From Streptomyces termitum (GTDB lineage: Bacteria > Actinomycetota > Actinomycetes > Streptomycetales > Streptomycetaceae): 64,000 nucleotides of DNA. This document shows, piece by piece, positions 42,358 to 51,306 of the stretch (within the stretch, counting starts at the first letter, position 1; every line of letters begins with the position of its first letter). Position numbers and translations under genes: made by a program. The stretch lies in assembly GCF_014650175.1 (NCBI RefSeq), contig NZ_BMUL01000004.1:248001-312000 (forward strand). The letters are read 5' to 3'. A model generated the notes under the pieces. It was not told the DNA's origin. It saw nothing but the letters and a program-made list of their open reading frames with translations, and did not search any database.

Positions 42358-43138
42358 CAGCACCCAGGGCGCGCAGATCCCCACCGTGATCTGCGACGAC
42401 GTCCACATCGTCTACCGGGTCAACGCGGGCGGCGGCGGCAAGGGCGGCGCCACCGCGGCCCTCAGCCGGATCGTCGGCAAGGGCAAGGCCGAGGTCAACC
42501 GGGGCGTCCGCAAGGTGCACGCCGTCCGCGGCGTCACCTTCACCGCCTACCGCGGCGAGGCCATCGGCCTCATCGGCACCAACGGCTCCGGCAAGTCCAC
42601 CCTGCTGCGCGCCATCGCCGGCCTGCTGCCCACCGAGAGCGGCAAGGTCTACACCGACGGCCAGCCCTCGCTGCTCGGCGTCAACGCCGCCCTGATGAGC
42701 GACCTGACCGGCGAGCGCAACGTCATCCTCGGCGGCCTCGCCATGGGCATGAGCCGCGAGGAGGTCGACCAGCGGTATCAGGACATCGTCGACTTCTCCG
42801 GGATCAACGAGAAGGGCGACTTCATCAGCCTCCCCATGCGGACCTACTCCTCCGGCATGGGCGCCCGGCTCCGCTTCGCCATCGCGGCCGCCAAGAACCA
42901 CGACGTGCTCCTCATCGACGAGGCGCTCGCCACCGGTGACCGCAAGTTCCAGATCCGCTCCGAGGAGCGCATCCGCGAACTGCGCAAGGAGGCCGGCACG
43001 GTCTTCCTGGTCAGCCACAGCAACAAGTCCATCCGGGACACCTGCGACCGGGTGCTCTGGCTGGAGAAGGGGCAGCTCCTGATGGACGGCCCCACCGAGC
43101 AGGTGCTGCGGGCGTACGAGCGCGAGACCGCCCGCTGA
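42350..43138 (+). CDS. ABC exporter ATPase (Wzt/TagH type)
   Basis: 262 residues. Walker A GTNGSGKSTLLRAIAG (about 77-92), the signature RTYSSGMGARLRFAIA and Walker B VLLIDEALATGDRKF are those of O-antigen/teichoic-acid exporter ATPases (S-S-G-M in place of L-S-G-G, and EALATGD in place of DEPT). No C-terminal carbohydrate-binding domain is present, so export should not need a terminal sugar cap. GTG at 42350. Confidence 0.92.
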   Translation: MADSTQGAQIPTVICDDVHIVYRVNAGGGGKGGATAALSRIVGKGKAEVNRGVRKVHAVRGVTFTAYRGEAIGLIGTNGSGKSTLLRAIAGLLPTESGKVYTDGQPSLLGVNAALMSDLTGERNVILGGLAMGMSREEVDQRYQDIVDFSGINEKGDFISLPMRTYSSGMGARLRFAIAAAKNHDVLLIDEALATGDRKFQIRSEERIRELRKEAGTVFLVSHSNKSIRDTCDRVLWLEKGQLLMDGPTEQVLRAYERETAR

Positions 43139-43162
43139 CCTCCGCGCCGCCCGTGCTCCCGC

Positions 43163-43200
43163 ACGCCCCCCACCGCACCGGTGGGGGGCGTTCCGGTTTT
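43163..43200 (+). terminator. Rho-independent-type terminator after the exporter
   Basis: 12-bp stem (43163-43174 with 43180-43191), five-base loop, followed by TCCGGTTTT, one of few U-rich tails in the window. Confidence 0.85.
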
Positions 43201-43223
43201 CGCGGGTCGCGCTCCCACGCGGA

Positions 43224-43253
43224 ATGTTCATGCGGTCAACATCGGGCAGGATG
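43224..43253 (+). promoter_or_regulatory. Putative operator/promoter of the TetR gene
   Basis: ATGTTCA-N5-TCAACAT (43224-43242) is a dyad with one mismatch in seven; CAGGAT (43248-43253) lies six bases before the ATG at 43259, as for a leaderless gene. Autoregulation is likely but inferred. Confidence 0.35.
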
Positions 43254-43258
43254 AGCCC

Positions 43259-43888
43259 ATGGCAGGGATCTCGGGCGGAAAGAACTACCACCACGGCGAC
43301 CTGCGCAACGCCCTCGTCTGCGCGGCCGTCGACCTCGCCACCGAGGGCGGCCCCGAACGGGTCGTCCTGCGCGAGGCGGCCCGCCGGGTCGGCGTCTCGC
43401 CCACCGCCGCCTACCGGCACTTCGACGGCCGGGGCGAACTGCTCCGCACCGTCCGCGCCCACGCCAGGACCCGGCTCGCCGACGCCATGGAGCGGGCCGC
43501 CGCCCGCGAACCCGGCGCCGACGACCCCGTCCTCGCCGCCGAGCGCCGGCTCGGCGCCCTCTGCCGCGGCTACGTCGGCTTCGCCGTCGAGCACCCCGGC
43601 CTCTACCGGGCCGCCTTCCAGACCGTCCGCCCCACCGGGACCCCCGTCCCCGCCGCCCGCCCGCCGGAGGCCGAGATCCGCGCCTTCGCCCTGCTCGCCG
43701 AGGCCCTCGAAGCCCTCGGCCGCACCGGCGGCCGCCGCTGCGCCGCCGGGGCCGCCGCCTGGTCCGCCGTGCACGGCCTCTCGCTCCTCCTCCTGGAGGG
43801 GCCGCTGCGCCGGCTCCCCGCCCAGCGCCGAGACGACGTCGTCGCCGCCACCCTCGCCATGGTCGTCGCGGGCGCCCGCGCCCGCTGA
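43259..43888 (+). CDS. TetR-family regulator (WHG-domain type)
   Basis: 209 residues. The N-terminal HTH reads NYHHGDLRNALVCAAVDLAT and LREAARRVGVSPTAAYRHF, the YHHGDL start being typical for TetR proteins with the C-terminal WHG domain (AWSAVHGLSLLLLEGPL supports it). Ligand and targets are unknown. It is the gene immediately before the hopanoid operon on the same strand, but 230 bases and a promoter intervene. Confidence 0.88.
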   Translation: MAGISGGKNYHHGDLRNALVCAAVDLATEGGPERVVLREAARRVGVSPTAAYRHFDGRGELLRTVRAHARTRLADAMERAAAREPGADDPVLAAERRLGALCRGYVGFAVEHPGLYRAAFQTVRPTGTPVPAARPPEAEIRAFALLAEALEALGRTGGRRCAAGAAAWSAVHGLSLLLLEGPLRRLPAQRRDDVVAATLAMVVAGARAR

Positions 43889-44081
43889 CCCGCCCGCCCT
43901 CCCGGGCCCGCTCGCATCCGCACAGGTCAGCCCCGCCGGCCGGCCCCGGCGCGGCGGACGGGCCCCCGAATGGCGACGGCCCTCGTACGACGTAAGCTGT
44001 ACCGGTCTGATCCACATCGCCCCCGGAGTCCCCGGGAGCACTCCGCGGGCGCGTGCTCCGCGCGCGGCGGTGTGTCCGAAA

Positions 44082-44087
44082 TAGGAT
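44082..44087 (+). promoter_or_regulatory. Candidate -10 box for the hopanoid operon
   Basis: TAGGAT 31 bases before the leader-peptide ATG at 44118. A matching -35 is not clear. The rest of 43889-44081 shows no gene. Confidence 0.3.
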
Positions 44088-44117
44088 GGATTCGACCGGC
44101 GGTGTAGAACAGGAGAC

Positions 44118-44189
44118 ATGACGGCCATGACGCAGCATCTCCAGCACCCCGTGGGCGGCGCCGTCCCCACGCGGGGCGCCGCCCGGTGA
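44118..44189 (+). CDS. Possible 23-residue leader peptide of the hopanoid operon
   Basis: ATG at 44118 follows AGGAGAC directly and opens MTAMTQHLQHPVGGAVPTRG; its TGA overlaps the GTG start of hpnC (GTGA). hpnC has no good RBS of its own, so its translation may be coupled to this short frame. Confidence 0.45.
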   Translation: MTAMTQHLQHPVGGAVPTRGAAR

Positions 44190-45103
44190 CGGCTCCCCGC
44201 CCCGTGCGCGCCGACCCCGCCTCGCGCGCCACGCTCGGCAAGGCGGCGGACGAGAACTTCCCCGTCGCCCCCTTCTTCCTGCCCCGCGCCTGGCGCGACG
44301 ACCTCATGGCCGTCTACGGCTACGCCCGCCTCGTCGACGACATCGGCGACGGCGACCTCGCCCCCGGCGGCGCCGACGCCCGCGCCCTCGGCGTCGTACC
44401 CGGGGAGGCCGGCGACCGGCTCGTCCTCCTCGACGCCCTGGAGGCCGACCTCGCCCGGGTCTTCGACGGCACCCCCCGCCACCCCCTGCTGCGTGCCCTC
44501 CAGCCCACCGTCCGCCGCCGCGCCCTCACCCCCGAGCCCTTCCTCGGCCTCCTCCGGGCCAACCGCCAGGACCAGCTCGTCCGCCGCTACGAGACCTACG
44601 ACGACCTCCTCGCCTACTGCGAACTCTCGGCCAACCCCGTCGGCCGCCTGGTCCTCGCCCTCACCGGCACCGCCACCCCCGAGCGGATCCGCCGCTCCGA
44701 CGAGATCTGCACCGCCCTCCAGCTCGTCGAGCACCTCCAGGACGTCGCCGAGGACCTCGCCCGCGACCGGATCTACCTGCCCGCCGAGGACCTCAAGCGG
44801 TTCCACGTCACCGAGGACGAGCTGGCCCGCCCCACCGCCGGCGCCGCCGTCCGCTCCCTCATCGCCTTCCAGGCCGAGCGCGCCCGCGCCCTGCTGCACG
44901 CCGGGACCCCGCTCGTCGGCAGCGTCCACGGCCGCCTCCGCCTGCTCCTCACCGGCTTCACCGCCGGCGGACTCGCCGCCCTCGACGCCATCGCCGACGC
45001 CGGCTTCGACGTCCTCGCCGGCCCGCCGAAGCCCACCAAGCCGAGCCTGACGCGCCAGGCGGGAGCGGTCCTGCTCCGGGCGCGGAGAGAGGGGGGAACG
45101 TGA
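44186..45103 (+). CDS. hpnC: HpnC, squalene-synthase-type enzyme (hydroxysqualene synthase)
   Basis: 305 residues, trans-isoprenyl synthase fold. It has the first Asp-rich region YARLVDDIGDGD (about 49-60) and the second, LVEHLQDVAEDLARDRIYLP (about 183-202). In the three-step route from FPP to squalene, HpnC turns presqualene diphosphate into hydroxysqualene. GTG at 44186 is coupled to a short upstream frame. First enzyme gene of the hopanoid operon; GTGA overlap with hpnD. Confidence 0.93.
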   Translation: MTAPRPVRADPASRATLGKAADENFPVAPFFLPRAWRDDLMAVYGYARLVDDIGDGDLAPGGADARALGVVPGEAGDRLVLLDALEADLARVFDGTPRHPLLRALQPTVRRRALTPEPFLGLLRANRQDQLVRRYETYDDLLAYCELSANPVGRLVLALTGTATPERIRRSDEICTALQLVEHLQDVAEDLARDRIYLPAEDLKRFHVTEDELARPTAGAAVRSLIAFQAERARALLHAGTPLVGSVHGRLRLLLTGFTAGGLAALDAIADAGFDVLAGPPKPTKPSLTRQAGAVLLRARREGGT

Positions 45104-46041
45104 CCGTGGAGGAACTGACCCGGCCGTCCGCGCCGGTCCAGGCCGCCTACAGCTACTGCGAGGCCGTCACCGGACAGCAGGCGCGGAACTTCGCGTACGG
45201 CATCCGGCTCCTGCCGGCCGAGAAGCGGCAGGCCATGTCGGCCCTGTACGCCTTCTCCCGCCGCGTCGACGACATCGGCGACGGGCCGCTGCCCGCCGCC
45301 GAGAAGAACGACCGCCTGGAGGCCGCCAGGACCGTGCTCTCCCGGGTCCGCAAGGGAGACATCGCCGAGGACGACACCGACCCCGTCGCGGTCGCCCTCG
45401 CCGACGCGGCCCGCCGCTTCCCGATCCCGCTCGAAGGACTCGACGAGCTGATCGACGGCGTCCTCATGGACGTCCGCGGCGCCACCTACACCACCTGGGA
45501 CGAGCTGAAGGTCTACTGCCGGTGCGTCGCCGGCGCCATCGGCCGCCTCTCCCTCGGCATCTTCGGCCCCCAGCGCGGCGCCGACGCCGAGCGGGCCGCC
45601 GAGTACGCCGACACCCTCGGCCTCGCCCTCCAGCTCACCAACATCCTCCGCGACGTCCGCGAGGACGCCGGGAACGGCCGCACCTACCTCCCCGCCGAGG
45701 ACCTCGACCGCTTCGGCTGCGGCGACGGCTTCGCCCGCCCCCTGCCGCCCGGCGCCGACTTCGCCGGCCTCGTCCACTTCGAGGTCCGCCGCGCCCGCGC
45801 CCTCTTCGCCGAGGGCTACCGGCTGCTGCCCCTGCTCGACCGGCGCAGCGGCGCCTGCGTCGCCGCCATGGCCGGCATCTACCGCCGCCTCCTCGACCGC
45901 ATCGAGCGCGACCCCGCCGCCGTCCTGCGCGGCCGCGTCTCGCTCCCCGGACCCGAGAAGGCGTACGTCGCCGTCCGCGGTCTCTCCGGCCTCGACGCCC
46001 GCCACATCGCCCGCCGCACCGACCGGGGGCGCACCCGATGA
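45100..46041 (+). CDS. hpnD: HpnD, presqualene diphosphate synthase
   Basis: 313 residues. Asp-rich motifs FSRRVDDIGDGPL (about 49-61) and LGLALQLTNILRDVREDAGN (about 174-193) with RTYLPAEDL are those of the phytoene/squalene synthase family. It condenses two FPP to presqualene diphosphate, the step before HpnC. It overlaps both neighbours by four bases. Confidence 0.93.
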   Translation: MTVEELTRPSAPVQAAYSYCEAVTGQQARNFAYGIRLLPAEKRQAMSALYAFSRRVDDIGDGPLPAAEKNDRLEAARTVLSRVRKGDIAEDDTDPVAVALADAARRFPIPLEGLDELIDGVLMDVRGATYTTWDELKVYCRCVAGAIGRLSLGIFGPQRGADAERAAEYADTLGLALQLTNILRDVREDAGNGRTYLPAEDLDRFGCGDGFARPLPPGADFAGLVHFEVRRARALFAEGYRLLPLLDRRSGACVAAMAGIYRRLLDRIERDPAAVLRGRVSLPGPEKAYVAVRGLSGLDARHIARRTDRGRTR

Positions 46042-47435
46042 CCGCCCCCGCCGCCCGCGACACCGCCCCCCGCACCGCCGTCGTCGTCGGCGGCGGCCTC
46101 GCCGGGACCACCGCCGCCCTCCAGCTCGCCGACGCCGGGGTCCGCGTCACCCTCCTCGAAGGCCGCCCCCGCCTCGGCGGCCTCGCCTTCTCCTTCCGCC
46201 GCGGCGACCTGGACGTCGACAACGGCCAGCACGTCTACCTCCGCTGCTGCACCGCCTACCGCTGGTTCCTCGACCGGATCGACGGCGCCCGCCTCGCCCC
46301 CGTCCAGGACCGGCTCGACGTCCCCGTCCTCGACGTCGCCCACCCCCGCGGCCCCCGCCTCGGCCGGATCCGCCGCGACCCCCTGCCGGTCCCGCTCCAC
46401 CTGGCCCGCAGCCTCGCCACGTACCCCCACCTCTCCCTCGCCGAGCGGCTCTCCGTCGGCCGCGCCGCCCTCGCGCTCGGCCGCCTCGACCCCGCCGACC
46501 CGGCCCTCGACGGCATCGACTTCGCCACCTGGCTCGGCCGCCACGGCCAGTCCGCCCGCACCGTCGAGGCCCTGTGGGACCTGGTCGGCGTCGCCACCCT
46601 CAACGCCACCGCCCCGCACGCCTCCATGGGCCTCGCCGCCATGGTCTTCAAGACCGGGCTGCTCTCCGACCCCGGCGCCGCCGACATCGGCTGGGCCCAC
46701 GTGCCCCTCGGCCACCTCCACGACACCCTCGCCGGCAAGGCCCTCGACGGCCTCGGCGTCCGCACCCTGCGGCGCACCAAGGCCGAGCGGATCACCCGCG
46801 CCGACGACGGCCGCTGGACCGTCGAGGTCCCCGGCGAGACCCTCACCGCCGACGCCGTCGTCCTCGCCGTCCCGCAGGCCGAGACCCACGGACTGCTCCC
46901 CGACGGCGCCCTCGACGACCCCGACCGGCTCCTCGACATCGGCACCGCGCCCATCGTCGACCTGCACGTCGTCTACGACCGCAAGGTACTCAAGCGGCCC
47001 TTCTTCACCGCCCTCGGCTCCCCGGTCCAATGGGTCTTCGACCGCACCGCCTCCTCCGGCCTCACCGGCGGGGGCCAGTACCTGGCCGTCTCCCAGTCGG
47101 CCGCCCAGGACGACATCGACGCCCCCGTCGCCGAACTCCGCGAGCGCTACCTCCCGGAGCTCGAACGCCTGCTGCCCGCGGCCCGCGGCGCCGGCGTCCG
47201 CGACTTCTTCGTCACCCGGGAACGCACCGCCACCTTCGCCCCCACCCCGGGCGTCGGACGGCTGCGCCCCGGCACCCGCACCCGTGCGCCCGGTCTGTAT
47301 CTGGCCGGCGCCTGGACCGCCACCGGCTGGCCCGCGACCATGGAGGGTGCGGTCCGAAGCGGTTTCAGCGCTGCCGGCGCGGTGCTCTCCGCCTTCGGCC
47401 GCCGCCACGACCATCCGCTGCAGGAGGCGGCATGA
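46038..47435 (+). CDS. hpnE: HpnE, hydroxysqualene reductase (FAD amine-oxidase fold)
   Basis: 465 residues. The FAD-binding Rossmann motif VVVGGGLAGTTAALQLADAG starts at about 15, followed by VTLLEGRPRLGGLAFSFRR. The C-terminal FAD loop is PGLYLAGAWTATGWPATMEG. It reduces hydroxysqualene to squalene, completing the HpnCDE route. ATGA overlaps on both sides. Confidence 0.93.
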   Translation: MTAPAARDTAPRTAVVVGGGLAGTTAALQLADAGVRVTLLEGRPRLGGLAFSFRRGDLDVDNGQHVYLRCCTAYRWFLDRIDGARLAPVQDRLDVPVLDVAHPRGPRLGRIRRDPLPVPLHLARSLATYPHLSLAERLSVGRAALALGRLDPADPALDGIDFATWLGRHGQSARTVEALWDLVGVATLNATAPHASMGLAAMVFKTGLLSDPGAADIGWAHVPLGHLHDTLAGKALDGLGVRTLRRTKAERITRADDGRWTVEVPGETLTADAVVLAVPQAETHGLLPDGALDDPDRLLDIGTAPIVDLHVVYDRKVLKRPFFTALGSPVQWVFDRTASSGLTGGGQYLAVSQSAAQDDIDAPVAELRERYLPELERLLPAARGAGVRDFFVTRERTATFAPTPGVGRLRPGTRTRAPGLYLAGAWTATGWPATMEGAVRSGFSAAGAVLSAFGRRHDHPLQEAA

Positions 47436-48532
47436 GTGTGATCACAGGAACTAGAGGAGAGACCGTGCCGACCGTGCCCCCGGGGACCCCGGCCGTCGAC
47501 ACCGCGGACGTGAGCGCCCTGCTGGAGCGGGGGCGGACGCTGTCCACCCCCGTCATGCGGGCGGCCGTCGCCCGGCTCGCACCGCCCATGGACACCGTGG
47601 CCGCCTACCACTTCGGCTGGATCGACGCCGAGGGCAACCCCACCGACGCCGACAGCGGGAAGGCCGTGCGCCCCGCGCTCGCGCTGCTCTCCGCCGAGGC
47701 CGCCGGAGCCACCCCCGAGACCGGTGTCCCCGGAGCCGTCGCCGTCGAGCTGGTGCACAACTTCTCGCTGCTCCACGACGACCTGATGGACGGCGACGAG
47801 CAGCGCCGCCACCGCGACACCGTGTGGAAGGTGCACGGCCCGGCCCAGGCCATCCTGGTCGGCGACGCCCTCTTCGCCCTCGCCAACGAACTCCTCCTGG
47901 AACTCGGCACCGTGGAGGCCGGCCGCGCCACCCGCCGGCTCACCACCGCCAGCCGCAAGCTGATCGACGGCCAGGCCCAGGACATCTCCTACGAGCACCG
48001 CGAGCGGGTCACCGTCGAGGAGTGCCTGGAGATGGAGGGCAACAAGACCGGCGCCCTCCTCGCCTGCGCCGTCTCCATCGGCGCCGTCCTCGGCGGCGCC
48101 GACGACCGCACCGCCGACAAGCTGGAGGAGTACGGCTACCACCTCGGCCTCGCCTTCCAGGCCGTCGACGACCTCCTCGGCATCTGGGGCGACCCCGACG
48201 CCACCGGCAAGCAGACCTGGAGCGACCTGCGCCAGCGCAAGAAGTCGCTGCCCGTCGTCGCCGCCCTCGCCTCCGGCGGCGAGGCGTCCGAGCGGCTCGG
48301 ACGGCTCCTCGCCGAGGACGCCAAGTCCCCCGTCTTCGACTCCTTCACCGAAGAGGACTTCGCCCACCGCGCCGCCCTCATCGAGGAGGCCGGCGGCCGC
48401 GACTGGACCGCCGAGGAGGCCCGCCGCCAGCACGCCGTCGCCCTCCGCGCCCTGGACGAGGTCGACATGCCCGCCCACGTCCGCGACCAGCTGGTCGCCC
48501 TCGCCGACTTCGTCGTCGTACGGAAGAAATGA
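47432..48532 (+). CDS. Polyprenyl diphosphate synthase (FPP synthase type)
   Basis: 366 residues. First Asp-rich motif LLHDDLMDGDEQRRHRDTVW (about 109-128, DDxxD) and second GLAFQAVDDLLGIWGDPD (about 238-255) are intact, with the KTGALLACA helix between. It most likely makes FPP for the squalene steps. Two starts are possible: ATG at 47432 (overlapping hpnE, with CAGGAGG) or GTG at 47465, which has its own strong AGAGGAGA site. Confidence 0.9.
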   Translation: MSVITGTRGETVPTVPPGTPAVDTADVSALLERGRTLSTPVMRAAVARLAPPMDTVAAYHFGWIDAEGNPTDADSGKAVRPALALLSAEAAGATPETGVPGAVAVELVHNFSLLHDDLMDGDEQRRHRDTVWKVHGPAQAILVGDALFALANELLLELGTVEAGRATRRLTTASRKLIDGQAQDISYEHRERVTVEECLEMEGNKTGALLACAVSIGAVLGGADDRTADKLEEYGYHLGLAFQAVDDLLGIWGDPDATGKQTWSDLRQRKKSLPVVAALASGGEASERLGRLLAEDAKSPVFDSFTEEDFAHRAALIEEAGGRDWTAEEARRQHAVALRALDEVDMPAHVRDQLVALADFVVVRKK

Positions 48533-48565
48533 CCATCCGCCAGCAGATATGAGTGCGCGGTCGCC

Positions 48566-48592
48566 GGCCGGCGCCACCACCCGGCGCCGGCC
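48566..48592 (+). other. Intercistronic hairpin before shc
   Basis: Perfect ten-base stem (48566-48575 with 48583-48592), seven-base loop ACCACCC, in the only sizeable gap (110 bases) of the hopanoid operon. It could act in RNA processing or partial termination that sets shc levels. Confidence 0.5.
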
Positions 48593-48642
48593 GACGGCAG
48601 ACCCGAAGAAGCAGAAGCAACCGACTGCACGAAGGGGAAGCC

Positions 48643-50640
48643 ATGACAGCGACGACCGACGGAAACGCCGGAGGGCCCGTCCCCCTCGCTCCCGCGGCCG
48701 GTACCGGCCGGCGGCACCGCGCGACCGTCCCGCACGACCTCGAAGAAGCCGCGGCCCGCGCCACCGAGCGGGCCACCACCCACCTCCTCGCCCTCCAGGC
48801 CCCCGACGGCTGGTGGAAGGGCGACCTGGAGACCAACGTCACCATGGACGCGGAGGACCTCCTCCTGCGCCAGTTCCTCGGCCGCCTCGACCCCGGCACC
48901 GCCGCGGCCGCCGCCCGGCACATCCGGGCCGGCCAGCACGAGGACGGCGCCTGGCCCACCTTCTACGGCGGGCCCGGCGACCTCTCCGCCACCGTCGAGG
49001 CGTACGTCGCGCTCCGCCTCGCCGGGGACCCGCCCGACGCCCCGCACATGGCCCGCGCCGCCGCCTGGGCCCGGACCCGCGGCGGCATCGCCGGCTGCCG
49101 CGTCTTCACCCGCATCTGGCTGGCCCTGTTCGGCTGGTGGCGGTGGGAGGACCTGCCCGAACTGCCACCGGAACTGATCTACCTGCCCCGGTGGTTCCCC
49201 CTCAACATCTACGACTTCGGCTGCTGGGCCCGGCAGACCATCGTGCCGCTCACCGTCGTCTCCGCGAAGCGCCCGGTCCGCCCCGCGCCCTTCCCCCTCG
49301 ACGAACTGCACACCGACCCCGCCGACCCGGCCCCGCCCCGCCCGCTCGCCCCGCTCACCGGCTGGGACGGCCTCTTCCAGCGCCTCGACAAGGCCCTGCG
49401 CGTCTACCACCGCTTCGCCCCGCGCGGCCTGCGCCGGGCCGCCATGAACTCCGCCGCCCGCTGGATCGTCGAACGGCAGGAGAACGACGGCTGCTGGGGA
49501 GGCATCCAGCCGCCCGCCGTCTACTCCGTCATCGCGCTCCACCTCCTCGGCTACGACCTCGACCACCCGGTGATGCGGGCCGGTCTGGAGTCCCTCGACC
49601 GCTTCGCCGTCTGGACCGACGGCCCCGACGGCCCCGTCCGCATGGTCGAGGCGTGCCAGTCGCCCGTCTGGGACACCTGCCTCGCCACCGTCGCCCTCGC
49701 CGACGCGGGCCTGCCCGCCGACCATCCGGCCCTGGTCAAGGCCGTCGACTGGATGCTCGACGAGGAGATCACCCGGCCCGGCGACTGGGCCGTGCGCCGG
49801 CCCGGACTGCCGCCCGGCGGCTGGGCCTTCGAGTTCCACAACGACAACTACCCCGACATCGACGACACCGCCGAGGTGATCCTCGCCCTGCGCCGGGTCC
49901 GCCACCCCGACCCCGCCCGGGTCGGGGGCGCCGCCGCCCGCGGCGCCCGCTGGACCCTCGGCATGCAGTCCCGCAACGGCGCCTGGGGCGCCTTCGACGC
50001 CGACAACACCAGCGCCCTCCCCAACAAACTGCCCTTCTGCGACTTCGGCGAGGTCGTCGACCCGCCCTCCGCCGACGTCACCGCCCACGTGGTGGAGATG
50101 CTCGCCCACGAGGGCCTCGCCGCCGACCCGCGCACCCGCCGGGGCGTCGACTGGCTCCTCGCCGCCCAGGAGCCGCACGGCGCCTGGTTCGGCCGCTGGG
50201 GCGTCAACCACGTCTACGGCACCGGCTCGGTGCTCCCCGCGCTCACCGCCGCCGGACTGCCCCCCTCCCACCCGGCGATCCGCCGCGCCGTCGCCTGGCT
50301 CGGCACCGTCCAGAACGAGGACGGCGGCTGGGGCGAGGACCTGCGCTCCTACGCCGACCCGGCCTGGGCCGGCCGGGGCACCTCCACCGCCTCCCAGACC
50401 GCCTGGGCCCTCATCGCGCTCCTCGCCGCCGGGGAGCGGGAGTCGGAACCCGTCCGCCGGGGCGTGGCCTGGCTGGCCGGGACCCAGCGCGAGGACGGCT
50501 CCTGGGACGAGCCGTACTTCACCGGCACCGGCTTCCCCTGGGACTTCTCCATCAACTACCACCTCTACCGGCAGGTCTTCCCGCTCACCGCGCTCGGCCG
50601 GTACGTGCACGGCGAGCCCTCGCCCGGCGGGAGTCCGTGA
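48643..50640 (+). CDS. shc: Squalene-hopene cyclase
   Basis: 665 residues, normal size. The protonating DxDD motif is DIDDTAE at residues 405-411. QW repeats are spread along the sequence (for example QENDGCWGG, QSRNGAWGAFD, QNEDGGWGED, QREDGSWDE). The C-terminal GTGFPWDFSINYHLYRQVFP is the usual end of the cyclase. It is a monotopic membrane enzyme that folds squalene to hopene. ATG at 48643 follows GAAGGGGAAG. Confidence 0.97.
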   Translation: MTATTDGNAGGPVPLAPAAGTGRRHRATVPHDLEEAAARATERATTHLLALQAPDGWWKGDLETNVTMDAEDLLLRQFLGRLDPGTAAAAARHIRAGQHEDGAWPTFYGGPGDLSATVEAYVALRLAGDPPDAPHMARAAAWARTRGGIAGCRVFTRIWLALFGWWRWEDLPELPPELIYLPRWFPLNIYDFGCWARQTIVPLTVVSAKRPVRPAPFPLDELHTDPADPAPPRPLAPLTGWDGLFQRLDKALRVYHRFAPRGLRRAAMNSAARWIVERQENDGCWGGIQPPAVYSVIALHLLGYDLDHPVMRAGLESLDRFAVWTDGPDGPVRMVEACQSPVWDTCLATVALADAGLPADHPALVKAVDWMLDEEITRPGDWAVRRPGLPPGGWAFEFHNDNYPDIDDTAEVILALRRVRHPDPARVGGAAARGARWTLGMQSRNGAWGAFDADNTSALPNKLPFCDFGEVVDPPSADVTAHVVEMLAHEGLAADPRTRRGVDWLLAAQEPHGAWFGRWGVNHVYGTGSVLPALTAAGLPPSHPAIRRAVAWLGTVQNEDGGWGEDLRSYADPAWAGRGTSTASQTAWALIALLAAGERESEPVRRGVAWLAGTQREDGSWDEPYFTGTGFPWDFSINYHLYRQVFPLTALGRYVHGEPSPGGSP

Positions 50641-51299
50641 TGGACCGCCCGCCGGGGGACCGGGGCGCCGCCGCCGTGCCGCCGCTGCTCGTCGCCTGCG
50701 CCCTCGGCATCGAGCGCCTCGCCCTGCGCGGCGGCGACCGGGACGGCGCGCCCGGCCCGGTCCGGGTGGTGCGCACCGGCATGGGTCCCGACCGGGCGGC
50801 CCGCGGGGTCGCCCGCGCCCTGGCCCGGCCGGGCTGGGCGGGGGCGGCCGTCGTCGCCTCCGGCTTCTGCGCCGGGCTGGCCCCCGGCATGCACCCCGGC
50901 GACCTGGTGGTCGCCGGGGAGACCCGGGGCCCCGACGGCACCACCCCCTGCGACGGCGCCGACCTGCTGGCCAAGGCGCTGGCCAGGGCGCTGCCCGGCC
51001 GGACCGTCCACACCGGCCCGCTGACCGGCTCCGACCACGTGGTGCGCGGCCCCGAGCGGGCCGCGCTGCGGGCCGGCGGCGCGATCGCCGTCGACATGGA
51101 GTCCGCCGCCACCCTGCGGACCGCGCGGGCCGCCGGACCCCGGCCCGTTGCGGCCGTACGGGTGGTCGTGGACGCACCCGAACACGAACTCGTCCGGATC
51201 GGCACGGTGCGCGGGGGAATATCGGCCTTCCGCGTCCTTCGTGCCGTCCTTCCCGCATTCTCCGAATGGCACCGTTCTCTGCTGCTCCCCAGGAGGTGA
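50640..51299 (+). CDS. hpnG: HpnG-like nucleosidase/phosphorylase (adenosylhopane to ribosylhopane)
   Basis: 219 residues, purine nucleoside phosphorylase superfamily: VVRTGMGPDRAARGV, VVASGFCAGLAPGMHPGDLV, AIAVDMESAATLRTA (ME-S motif binding ribose). In hopanoid side-chain synthesis it removes adenine from adenosylhopane. TGATG overlap with shc. No transmembrane helix; the S. coelicolor counterpart was once called a lipoprotein-type or nucleosidase gene in the same place. Confidence 0.9.
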   Translation: MDRPPGDRGAAAVPPLLVACALGIERLALRGGDRDGAPGPVRVVRTGMGPDRAARGVARALARPGWAGAAVVASGFCAGLAPGMHPGDLVVAGETRGPDGTTPCDGADLLAKALARALPGRTVHTGPLTGSDHVVRGPERAALRAGGAIAVDMESAATLRTARAAGPRPVAAVRVVVDAPEHELVRIGTVRGGISAFRVLRAVLPAFSEWHRSLLLPRR

Positions 51300-51306
51300 G
51301 CCGGTC

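Noticed and set aside
48532..48552. Seven-codon frame after the polyprenyl synthase (ATG-ACC-ATC...)
   Set aside because: Too short to judge; ATGA overlap can occur by chance.
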